Shown here: positions 34,611 to 41,793 of the stretch, piece after piece
How positions within the stretch are numbered: position 1 is the stretch's first letter
Layout of the letters: every line of letters begins with the position of its first letter
Assembly: GCF_022664535.1 (NCBI RefSeq)
Contig: NZ_JAKUJY010000023.1
Span: 1-64,000, forward strand
DNA from: Sphingobium trunci
Lineage (GTDB): Bacteria > Pseudomonadota > Alphaproteobacteria > Sphingomonadales > Sphingomonadaceae
Direction of reading: 5' to 3'
Length of the DNA stretch: 64,000 nucleotides
Made by a program: the position numbers and the translations under genes
The notes under the pieces: model-generated
Databases searched by the model: none
What the model was told of the DNA's origin: nothing
What the model saw: only the letters and a program-made list of their open reading frames with translations

Positions 34611-35906
34611 ATGGGATCGACGATGGCCGCCAAGATTCTGTCGCGCGCGGCTGGCCAGTCGCATGCGTCGACAGGCGAAGCCGTGCTTGCGAGAATAAAT
34701 CTGATGACGTGCCTGGACGGCACGACCTTCATCGACACGTTCCGGCAGAGAGGATTGAAGGTCTGGGACCCCGACCGCCTGATATTCTGCTTCGATCATT
34801 TCTTCCAGCCCGACTGGTTTCCGCAGCAGGCGGCCAAGGAGCACCCCAAGATCAAGAGCTTCGCTGAAGAACAGGGTGTTCCGGCAGCGAACATCTATGA
34901 TGTCGGTCGCAACGGGATATCGCATCATATTCCAGTCGAGCAGGGGCGCGCGCTGCCGGGCACGGTGTGCATCGGGGCGGACACGCAGAGTTCGACGATG
35001 GGCGCGGCAAACTGCTTCGCGCTGCCCGCCTTGTTCGGGGTGGATCCGATCATCTTGACAGGCGACATCTGGATGATCGTCCCACAATGCGTGCGCATCA
35101 ACCTTACCGGCGCCCTACCGCGCGGACTCAATGGCAAGGACGTGGTCTATCGCCTGATCCATGATCTTGGCGAGGCGGTGGGCGGGAAGGTTCTGGAATT
35201 TTCCGGCCCCGGCGTCGCCAGCCTGCCGATGGACTTCCGCATGGCCATCGCCAACGGGGCCGTGCAGATCGGCGCGCTCACCATCATATTCCCGTATGAC
35301 GCCGTGCTGGCCGACTATCTGGACGGCAGGGCCTGCGAAGCATTCGAGCCGGTGGTGGCGGATGGCGACGCCGACTATGTCGCGACATATGAATATGACC
35401 TGTCTGCGTTCGAAACGCTGATCGCGGGTCCGCATGAAATCGAACTGGTGCGCCCACTGGGCGCGCTGATGGGCCAGCCGGTCACTGCCGCCAATATCGG
35501 CTCTTGTTCGAGCGGTCGGCTGTCCGATCTGAGGCTCGCCGCCGACGTGCTGCGCGGACGAAAGCTGCATCCCGGCGTTCGGCTGGTCGTCACGCCGATC
35601 TCGGCCGAGACCCATCGCGACGCCGCGCGAGCGGGTCTGCTCGAAATCTTCCTCGATGCCGGGGCGACCGTCACCCAGCCGGGCTGCGGCGCCTGTTACA
35701 GCGGAAACCTCTCGCCGCTCAAGCTGGCGGATGGCGAACGCTGCGTCTCGACTTCGGTCGAAACGTTGCGGGGGCGGATGGGTAGCCAGGACGCTGAGGT
35801 GATCCTCGCCAATGCGGCGGTGGTCGCGGCCTCAGCGATCGAAGGTCGCATCGCCGATCCCACTCCCTATCTGACGCGCGAGCTGGAGGCGAGCCATGAA
35901 GATTGA
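34611..35906 (+). CDS. Aconitase-superfamily hydro-lyase, large subunit (LeuC/DmdA-like)
   Basis: A 431-residue LeuC-type subunit. The [4Fe-4S] cysteines lie in IGSCSSGRLSDLRLA and PGCGACYSGNLSPL. The substrate loop GADTQSSTMGAANCFAL replaces the GDSHT motif of housekeeping IPMI. The N-terminal MAAKILSRAAGQ matches the MTLAEKILA-type start. It would dehydrate and rehydrate a malate-like acid together with the small subunit, which overlaps it by 11 bp. With the lyase at 36442, the set resembles 2,3-dimethylmalate dehydratase plus lyase, or a methylcitrate-type module, rather than leucine biosynthesis. Confidence 0.85.
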   Translation: MGSTMAAKILSRAAGQSHASTGEAVLARINLMTCLDGTTFIDTFRQRGLKVWDPDRLIFCFDHFFQPDWFPQQAAKEHPKIKSFAEEQGVPAANIYDVGRNGISHHIPVEQGRALPGTVCIGADTQSSTMGAANCFALPALFGVDPIILTGDIWMIVPQCVRINLTGALPRGLNGKDVVYRLIHDLGEAVGGKVLEFSGPGVASLPMDFRMAIANGAVQIGALTIIFPYDAVLADYLDGRACEAFEPVVADGDADYVATYEYDLSAFETLIAGPHEIELVRPLGALMGQPVTAANIGSCSSGRLSDLRLAADVLRGRKLHPGVRLVVTPISAETHRDAARAGLLEIFLDAGATVTQPGCGACYSGNLSPLKLADGERCVSTSVETLRGRMGSQDAEVILANAAVVAASAIEGRIADPTPYLTRELEASHED

Positions 35907-36411
35907 GGGGAAGGCATGGGTGTTCGGCGATGGGCTGGGCGCGACCGATATCCTGTCCTCCCGCTATGACAAGGCAGGCATGAGCCGGGACTGGGCGGAG
36001 TGCCGCAAACATCTGATGGAAGAGATAGATCCCGCCTTCAGCGTTGCGGTGAAACCGGGCGATATCGTGATAGCCGGCGACAATCTGGGTCGGGGCCACG
36101 CCCATTATTACACGGCGGCGATCATGGCATGCAAGGAAGCCGGGATCGCGGCACTGCTGTGCGACGGCGTGAACGCGCTGTTCCAGCGTGGCGCGATCGA
36201 CCAGGGTTTTCTTACCTGGGCGATGCCCGGCATCTCGGCCTTGGCCACGACGGGAGACAGGCTTGCGATCGATCTGGCAACCGGAGAGGCCGCCAACTGC
36301 GACAGCGGAAGGACGGAGCAATTTGCACCCGTATCGCCCCTGATCCTCGACATCGTGGCGGCGGGCGGTAGCCTCGACTGGGCGCTTGGCCGCGTGAAAA
36401 CGGCTGCCTGA
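35896..36411 (+). CDS. Aconitase-superfamily hydro-lyase, small subunit (LeuD/DmdB-like)
   Basis: A 171-residue LeuD-type swivel subunit: MKIEGKAWVFGDGLGATDIL (compare GKVWKFGDNIDTD in archaeal-type LeuD), VIAGDNLGRGHAHYYTAAIM (in place of GxNFGCGSSREHA), and GIAALLCDGVNALFQRGAID. The changed substrate loop means the acid differs from isopropylmalate. It overlaps the large-subunit gene by 11 bp, with GGAGG 7 bases before its ATG. The two form one enzyme. The next gene starts 30 bp downstream. Confidence 0.83.
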   Translation: MKIEGKAWVFGDGLGATDILSSRYDKAGMSRDWAECRKHLMEEIDPAFSVAVKPGDIVIAGDNLGRGHAHYYTAAIMACKEAGIAALLCDGVNALFQRGAIDQGFLTWAMPGISALATTGDRLAIDLATGEAANCDSGRTEQFAPVSPLILDIVAAGGSLDWALGRVKTAA

Positions 36412-36441
36412 CACACTGAACCGCCGGAAAGTCCCCGATCG

Positions 36442-37353
36442 ATGCATATGACCACAAAGCTCCGCGACGAACTGGCCAAAGGCTTGGTGGTTGCGCCCAG
36501 TTGTTACGACGCGCTGTCAGCCCGTCTTGCCGAGCAAGCGGGCTTTCAGGCGATTCACATGACCGGACTGGGAGTCGAGGCCGCCCAGCTCGGCGCGCCT
36601 GATCTTGGTCTGCTGACGATGAGTGAGATCGCCCAACACGCGTCCCGCATGGCGCAGGCCGTGTCGATCCCGATCCTTGCCGATATCGACACAGGGTTCG
36701 GCGGCGTGCTCAATGTCGGCCGGACGATCCGCGAGATGGAGCGCGCGGGGGTCGCGGGCGTCCATATCGAGGACCAGGCGCTGCCGAAACATTGTCCGTT
36801 ACTGGCGGGGCGCACGGTGGTGAGCCGCGAGGAAGCGGTCGATCGGTTGAAGGCCGCGCTCGACGCCCGAACGGATCCGGACTTCGTGATCGTGGCCCGG
36901 ACGGACGGCGACACGATCTCGATCGAGGAAGTGATCGAACGGTCGAACCTGTTCCTGGAGGCCGGAGCGGACATGGTGATGCCGATTTTCATGCAGGTGG
37001 AAGGCCGGTCCTTCTTCAGCCTGCCGCCGGACGAGCAGATGGCGCTGTCGCGTAAGGTCGTCGGCAGCATCGACGGACGCGTAATGAACATGGGGGGAAG
37101 CCCCCCGGCTGGCTATACGACGGCAGACCTAGCCGACATCGGCTATGCCTTCACGATGTTCGCCAGCACAGCGCTGGGGGTTGCCGCCAACGCGATGGCA
37201 GACGTGTTCCGCGAAATGCGGGAAAAGGGGACGGATGCGGGCTATATTGCCGCCCATCCCGGCCCCTATCACGATCCGCTGGAGCTGATGCGTGCCGCCA
37301 GGCTGGACGAGTTTGTGGATCTGGAGAAACGCTACACGGCCACACTTGCGTGA
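36442..37353 (+). CDS. Isocitrate lyase / PEP mutase superfamily enzyme (2,3-dimethylmalate- or methylisocitrate-lyase-like)
   Basis: A 303-residue TIM barrel. The metal site is ILADIDTGFGGVLNVGRTI, with HIEDQALPKHCPLLAGRTVV following. The cysteine in KHC sits where lyases of the superfamily have KRCGH, whereas PEP mutases and decarboxylases lack it, so C-C lyase activity is favoured. FVIVARTDGDTISIEEVIER completes the active site. It follows the aconitase-like pair in the same operon, which suggests that they dehydrate or rehydrate a branched malate or citrate and this enzyme splits it. The C-terminus overlaps the DUF1330 gene by four bases. Confidence 0.85.
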   Translation: MHMTTKLRDELAKGLVVAPSCYDALSARLAEQAGFQAIHMTGLGVEAAQLGAPDLGLLTMSEIAQHASRMAQAVSIPILADIDTGFGGVLNVGRTIREMERAGVAGVHIEDQALPKHCPLLAGRTVVSREEAVDRLKAALDARTDPDFVIVARTDGDTISIEEVIERSNLFLEAGADMVMPIFMQVEGRSFFSLPPDEQMALSRKVVGSIDGRVMNMGGSPPAGYTTADLADIGYAFTMFASTALGVAANAMADVFREMREKGTDAGYIAAHPGPYHDPLELMRAARLDEFVDLEKRYTATLA

Positions 37354-37673
37354 CGGCCTATCTTTTGGGAGCGATCGATGTCCATGATCGAGCGGCATAT
37401 GCACAGTACCGCGCATGTGCCTTGCCGTTGATCGCTGCGCTGAGTGATGTCGAATTGCTTTCGCGTGACGACCACCCCATGCTGTTCGAGGGCGCGATCC
37501 CGGCAGACCATCTGTTCATTCTGAAATTTCCATCGTTGGATCGTGTCAAAGCCTTCATCGAATCCGAGGAATACGGACGCTGTATTCCTTTGCGCCATGT
37601 GGCGGCCACGACCCGCTACGTCATGGCGATGCGTGGTACGGACGAAGGCGGAGCCGCCATCGTCGGGACATAG
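37350..37673 (+). CDS. DUF1330-like small alpha/beta-barrel protein
   Basis: A 107-residue protein of the DUF1330 type: TAYLLGAIDVHDRAAYAQYR, then LIAALSDVELLSRDDHPMLF, HLFILKFPSLDRVKAFIESE and EYGRCIPLRHVAATTRYVMA. These members share the dimeric ferredoxin-like barrel. The GTG start overlaps the lyase stop (GTGA), so it is the last gene of the aconitase-lyase operon. It ends directly against the convergent epimerase gene. Its function is unknown, and it may help handle an unstable intermediate. Confidence 0.72.
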   Translation: MTAYLLGAIDVHDRAAYAQYRACALPLIAALSDVELLSRDDHPMLFEGAIPADHLFILKFPSLDRVKAFIESEEYGRCIPLRHVAATTRYVMAMRGTDEGGAAIVGT

Positions 37674-38612
37674 TCATCTCGCCGACGCTTCGAAGCGGAA
37701 CGTCTCGCCCATTTCGCGGATGCCGTCCTCCAGCGTATAGCGGGGTGTGTAGGCGATCTCGCGTCGCGCGCGGCTGCCATCGACCAGCGGCACCTGCGGA
37801 ATGAAGTCGGGCAGGGGATCGGTATGCACCTGCACCGACGGGAACACTCTGGAGACGATGTCCACGATCTCCGTGTCGCTATAGCTCCGCTCGGCGGGCG
37901 CGTTGTAGATGCCGTGCGGCGGCGTCGGACCCAGCATCGCCTCGACCAACAGCCCGGCCATGTCGCGATTGTACATGGGTTGGTGCAGGCCGCTGGGCGA
38001 CGCCATCATCCCGGCGGCCTCGCCCAGCGCGGCGCTGCGGATCGCGGCGTTGAAGATGCCGGTGCCGCCGGTCAGCCGGCCAAGCCCGTAAGTGAGCGCG
38101 GGCCGAATCCCGACCACGTCGAGCCCTAGCGCACGATATCCGTCCGCGATCACCTCACAGCCCCATTTCGATGCCCCATAGGGCGATCGCGAAACCACGT
38201 TATAGCTTTCATCGACGGGCGTTCCGTCATAGCCGGGGCCTATACCCAGCGCGATGACGCTGCTCGTCCATACGACCCTGCGGATTTTCGTTGCCAGCGC
38301 GGCGTCGAAGATATTGGCGCTGCCGACCGCGTTGACCTTGAACGCACCAGCTGGATCGAGCTTGGCCTGATCGGTGATGAAGGCTGCGAGATGCAATATA
38401 TGGTCCACATCGTGGTTGCGCATCACATGCAGCAATTTGGGCAGGTCGGTCACGTCGCCCGCCACCACCGTCACGCGATCGCCCAGATGCGCGATATTCT
38501 CGAGGATGGGTTTAAGGTCGTAGAGGACGACCCTGTGTCCTTGTTCCACGAGAAGCTCAGCGGTGCACCAGCCGATCAGGCCGGTCCCACCGGTCACGAG
38601 AATGTTCGCCAT
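37674..38612 (-). CDS. NAD-dependent epimerase/dehydratase-family oxidoreductase (extended SDR)
   Basis: A 312-residue extended SDR: ILVTGGTGLIGWCTAELLVE at the N-terminus, a catalytic YGASKWGCEV pair and VWTSSVIALG. Sugar-type features are weak, and homologues in catabolic clusters reduce or oxidise hydroxylated small molecules. It is the last gene of a leftward operon: TonB receptor 2, P450, HpaI-like aldolase, TauD dioxygenase, this gene. It starts 23 bp after the dioxygenase. It converges with the DUF1330 gene with no gap. Confidence 0.85.
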   Translation of the reverse strand: MANILVTGGTGLIGWCTAELLVEQGHRVVLYDLKPILENIAHLGDRVTVVAGDVTDLPKLLHVMRNHDVDHILHLAAFITDQAKLDPAGAFKVNAVGSANIFDAALATKIRRVVWTSSVIALGIGPGYDGTPVDESYNVVSRSPYGASKWGCEVIADGYRALGLDVVGIRPALTYGLGRLTGGTGIFNAAIRSAALGEAAGMMASPSGLHQPMYNRDMAGLLVEAMLGPTPPHGIYNAPAERSYSDTEIVDIVSRVFPSVQVHTDPLPDFIPQVPLVDGSRARREIAYTPRYTLEDGIREMGETFRFEASAR

Positions 38613-38635
38613 GCGCTCAGCCCCTGCTTGACGGT

Positions 38636-39601
38636 TCAGACGGTGATATAGCCGGCGCGGTCGATTGCGGCGTCGTCCTCTGTGCGGCCGAGGCCATAAT
38701 CGCCCTCGATCGTCGTGCGCAGCATCCAGCGCTCTTCGTCAGGGGGGCATCCCGTGGCGCTGTGCAACGTGCGCCAATTGTCCCACAACACCATGTCGCC
38801 CATTTCCCAGTCGTGGAGATAGACGTCGCTGCTGCCTACGATGTGATCGGCGACCTCGGCCAGCAAAGCGTCCCCTTCGGCATTTTCCATGCCCTGGATC
38901 CCCACCGCGAACCAGGGCGAGACGTTCAGCACCTTTCGCCCTGTTTCACGCTGTTCATAGACCATCGGATGCAGCACGCGCGGGAAGTCGTCCAGCCTGG
39001 CCTGTATGCTGGCGACATCAGGACTGATGCGCACCATTTTCGGATTGGCGGTCCGGCCGAATTTCTGGTGTGAGGCGTCCAGGTCATATTTGTAAATGAC
39101 GTTCAATCCCTCGATCCGCCATTTCAGATGGTCGGGAAGGCTCTGGTAGGCGCCGATCTTGTCGATGAACCCGGTCTGGCCCAGGTGGCTCGGCAACTGG
39201 ACGGGTCGCAGGATGCCGCCCCGGTTGATCCGGTCGACATAGATGAGGTCGGAATGCCAGGGCAGCCACGTGCCCCGCAGTTCCCCGTCGACATCGATCA
39301 GCCAGCCGCTTTCGGGCTTGTATCGCACCGTCATGAGCTCGGGATGCGCGGCGCGCGCCTCACGCGCGGGATGCTGCACCAATGTGCCGAATATGCGGCT
39401 GAGTTCGAGATGAACATCCTCGCCCTCCAGCCCGCGAAAGACAAGGACACCCTTGTCGATCCATATGTTTCGCAGCGCGTCCCGCACGTCCGGGTCTGAA
39501 AGGCGGGCAGGGTCCAGGCCGGTGATCCGCGCAGCAAAGGGCAGGTCCGCGCGCACCGGCGTGACATCGAAGGCTTGGGGCATCATCGTTCCGATCTTCA
39601 T
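38636..39601 (-). CDS. TauD/TfdA-family Fe(II)/2-oxoglutarate dioxygenase 2
   Basis: A 321-residue dioxygenase. The iron ligands are in LPWHSDLIYVDRINRG (H-x-D) and NWRTLHSATGCPPDE (distal H); the 2-oxoglutarate arginine is in WMLRTTIEGDYG. The N-terminal DLPFAARITGLD is typical of the family. Its ATG overlaps the aldolase stop by four bases (ATGA). It is only distantly similar to the dioxygenase at 23945, so the two likely act on different intermediates. Confidence 0.9.
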   Translation of the reverse strand: MKIGTMMPQAFDVTPVRADLPFAARITGLDPARLSDPDVRDALRNIWIDKGVLVFRGLEGEDVHLELSRIFGTLVQHPAREARAAHPELMTVRYKPESGWLIDVDGELRGTWLPWHSDLIYVDRINRGGILRPVQLPSHLGQTGFIDKIGAYQSLPDHLKWRIEGLNVIYKYDLDASHQKFGRTANPKMVRISPDVASIQARLDDFPRVLHPMVYEQRETGRKVLNVSPWFAVGIQGMENAEGDALLAEVADHIVGSSDVYLHDWEMGDMVLWDNWRTLHSATGCPPDEERWMLRTTIEGDYGLGRTEDDAAIDRAGYITV

Positions 39602-40380
39602 TTCAGCGCGCCGCGGGCGGCTTGGGTGGCGCGATGGTCGGCGACCATGCCGCCCACCGTCTTGCGGAGAAGCATCAGCTCCATCTCGACGAGCAGTATG
39701 TCGGCCTCGTCATAGGTGAACCCGGCCGGCGCCATGACAAGCTTGCCGGCGGTGCGCGCGGCGTCGAGCGTACACCGCCACGCCGCTTCCATCCGATGGC
39801 CATCGCGCGAAAAATCGATCGCCATGTCGGCGGAGAGGTCACCAGGCCCGAACATCACCAGATCGATGCCATCTACGGCCAATATGTCCGCGACATTCTC
39901 TATCGCACGGCGGGATTCCAGAATAGGAATGACCATGGCGTTCTCGTCCGAAGCATGGACATGCTCGGTCCAGCCTTCGAGCGTATAGCGCCCCGCCAGG
40001 CAGGCCGGGCACATGCCGCGTCGCCCGCGCGGCGCATAGCGGCTGGCCTCCACGGCGGCGCGTGCCTGGTCGGCCGTGTCGATATGCGGAACCATCACGC
40101 CATCCGCGCCGACATCGAGCATGGACTGGATCAATGTCGGCACGTTGTCCAGAATACGCACGAACGACAGGATGCCGCCGGCACGGGCCGCCCGTACATG
40201 TTGCTCCACCGCGATCCGGTCCAGCCGGCCATGCTCGCCGTCCAGCATCACGAAATCGAAGCCGGCGTCGGCCATGATGTCGGTGGATGCCGCGTCGAGC
40301 GACGAAATGAAGATGCCGAAAGGTTGCTCGCCACGGCCGATCATGGCGTTCAGGCGGTTACGGGCTTGCATGAGGGGCAT
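39598..40380 (-). CDS. HpcH/HpaI-type class II aldolase or citrate-lyase-like enzyme
   Basis: A 260-residue enzyme of the HpaI/HpcH family: GIFISSLDAASTDIMADAGF, then FVMLDGEHGRLDRIAV with catalytic histidine, GADGVMVPHIDTADQARAAV, and ESRRAIENVADILAVDGIDL with the metal glutamate and LVMFGPGDLSADM. Such enzymes split 2-oxo-4-hydroxy acids to pyruvate plus an aldehyde. The ATG at 40380 has AGGAGG five to six bases upstream. It follows the P450 gene by about 12 bp and overlaps the dioxygenase start. It may cleave a side chain or ring-opened product. Confidence 0.9.
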   Translation of the reverse strand: MPLMQARNRLNAMIGRGEQPFGIFISSLDAASTDIMADAGFDFVMLDGEHGRLDRIAVEQHVRAARAGGILSFVRILDNVPTLIQSMLDVGADGVMVPHIDTADQARAAVEASRYAPRGRRGMCPACLAGRYTLEGWTEHVHASDENAMVIPILESRRAIENVADILAVDGIDLVMFGPGDLSADMAIDFSRDGHRMEAAWRCTLDAARTAGKLVMAPAGFTYDEADILLVEMELMLLRKTVGGMVADHRATQAARGALK

Positions 40381-40391
40381 GTTTCCTCCTG

Positions 40392-41660
40392 TCACGCGGC
40401 CACGGCCGGGCGGGGCGTGAAGCGGACGGGGAGCGTCTTGAGCACGCTATGTTTGTTCGAAACGAGCCATTCGCACTCGCCCGCCTGCCTCATGTCGGGA
40501 ATGTGTTCGATCAGCGCCTGGAACATGAGCTGCATTTCCATGCGGGCGAGATGCCTGCCTATACAGCTATGCTCTCCCACACCGAAGCCGAGATGCGGGT
40601 TGGGCTTGCGGCCCACGTCGAACCGATAGGGATCGTCGAACACGCTCTCGTCACGGTTAGCAGACACCAGCCACGCTACCACCCAGTCGCCCGCCCTGAT
40701 CCTTTTGCCGCCAATGTCCACATCGCGGGTCGCGATGCGGAACTTGTGCATGGCAGGGTTCACCCAGCGCACGACTTCGTCGATGGCCAGGTTCATCAGA
40801 CCGGGGTCGGCGCGGAGACGTTCCATCTCCCCGGGGTTGCCGAGCAGTTCGAGCATGCCGATCGACACGCAATCCCGGGTCGTTTCCAGACCGGCCGCCA
40901 CGATCGAGAAGCACCACCAGCCGACATCGGCTTCGCTCAGTTTCTCGCCGTCGACCTCCAGATTGCCGATGACGCTCGTGAAATCGTCGCTCGGCGCCCC
41001 GCGGCGCTGCATGGCGAGTTCGAACATATAGTCGAACAGGGCCCGCATGTTGACCTGCTGGGTCTTCAGTGCGTCGCCGTCGATCTGGTAGGCCGGGTCC
41101 TGCGCGCCCAGAAAGGCGGCGCAGTGATGCCGGATGCGCGCCAGATCCTGTGGTGGCACGCCCATCATGTCGCAGACGATCCGCGTGGGGAGCTGGGCGG
41201 CGACGTCGTCCACCAGGTCGCATTCGCCACGCGGAAGGATGTCCGCCATGATCCGGTCGACGCTGTTTTGAACCTTCGCGATCATCGGAGCGATGGCGGG
41301 CGCTGAAAAGAATTTGTTGAAAGGCCGGCGCAGAGTCATGTGACGGGGCGGATCGGTATGGGTCGGGATGAACCCATAGCCGCCCGCGCGCATCTCCTGC
41401 TCGTTGGGTTCCCTGGCTGACAGGGGCATCAGGCCGCCGAGCCGCGAACTGAAAGTCACCGGGTCCTTGAGGATCGCGACGCAGTCGGCGTGGCGGCTGA
41501 CCGACCAGAAGGGGCGTGGCGCGTCCCCATCGGTCCAGCGCACGGGCTCTTCCTTTCGCAGCCGGCGGAACAGGTCGTGATGGCCGCCAGACGCGAAGAA
41601 GCGGGGATCGGTCAACTGACGATCCGTCTGATCCTTCGGTAAGGTCGTTCCGCTGCTCAT
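40392..41660 (-). CDS. Cytochrome P450 (second of three)
   Basis: A 422-residue soluble P450. The I-helix motif is IVAAGLETTRD, ExxR is in DEVVRWVNP, and the haem loop is FGVGEHSCIGRHLARMEM. The ATG at 41660 has GAGAGG before it. It lies 134 bp downstream of TonB receptor 2 and 12 bp before the aldolase in a leftward operon, so uptake, oxidation and cleavage are coupled. It resembles the P450 at 24884 in overall pattern. The electron donor must be supplied from elsewhere. Confidence 0.94.
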   Translation of the reverse strand: MSSGTTLPKDQTDRQLTDPRFFASGGHHDLFRRLRKEEPVRWTDGDAPRPFWSVSRHADCVAILKDPVTFSSRLGGLMPLSAREPNEQEMRAGGYGFIPTHTDPPRHMTLRRPFNKFFSAPAIAPMIAKVQNSVDRIMADILPRGECDLVDDVAAQLPTRIVCDMMGVPPQDLARIRHHCAAFLGAQDPAYQIDGDALKTQQVNMRALFDYMFELAMQRRGAPSDDFTSVIGNLEVDGEKLSEADVGWWCFSIVAAGLETTRDCVSIGMLELLGNPGEMERLRADPGLMNLAIDEVVRWVNPAMHKFRIATRDVDIGGKRIRAGDWVVAWLVSANRDESVFDDPYRFDVGRKPNPHLGFGVGEHSCIGRHLARMEMQLMFQALIEHIPDMRQAGECEWLVSNKHSVLKTLPVRFTPRPAVAA

Positions 41661-41793
41661 GCTGCCTCTCACAAATCGTCGGAAGGAAGGAGGATATCAG
41701 ATGGAAACCGGCCTTTGCCGCCAGCCTGTTAGGCAGAACGGCAAAAGTTTTGGCGGTTCGGCAGGCAAGGCAGGGGAGCGCCCGCCACCCGGA

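Noticed and set aside
34611..36411. Leucine biosynthesis leuCD
   Set aside because: The substrate loops differ from isopropylmalate isomerase (GADTQSS in place of GDSHT; GDNLGRGHAHYY in place of GxNFGCGSSREHA), and no leuA or leuB is nearby.
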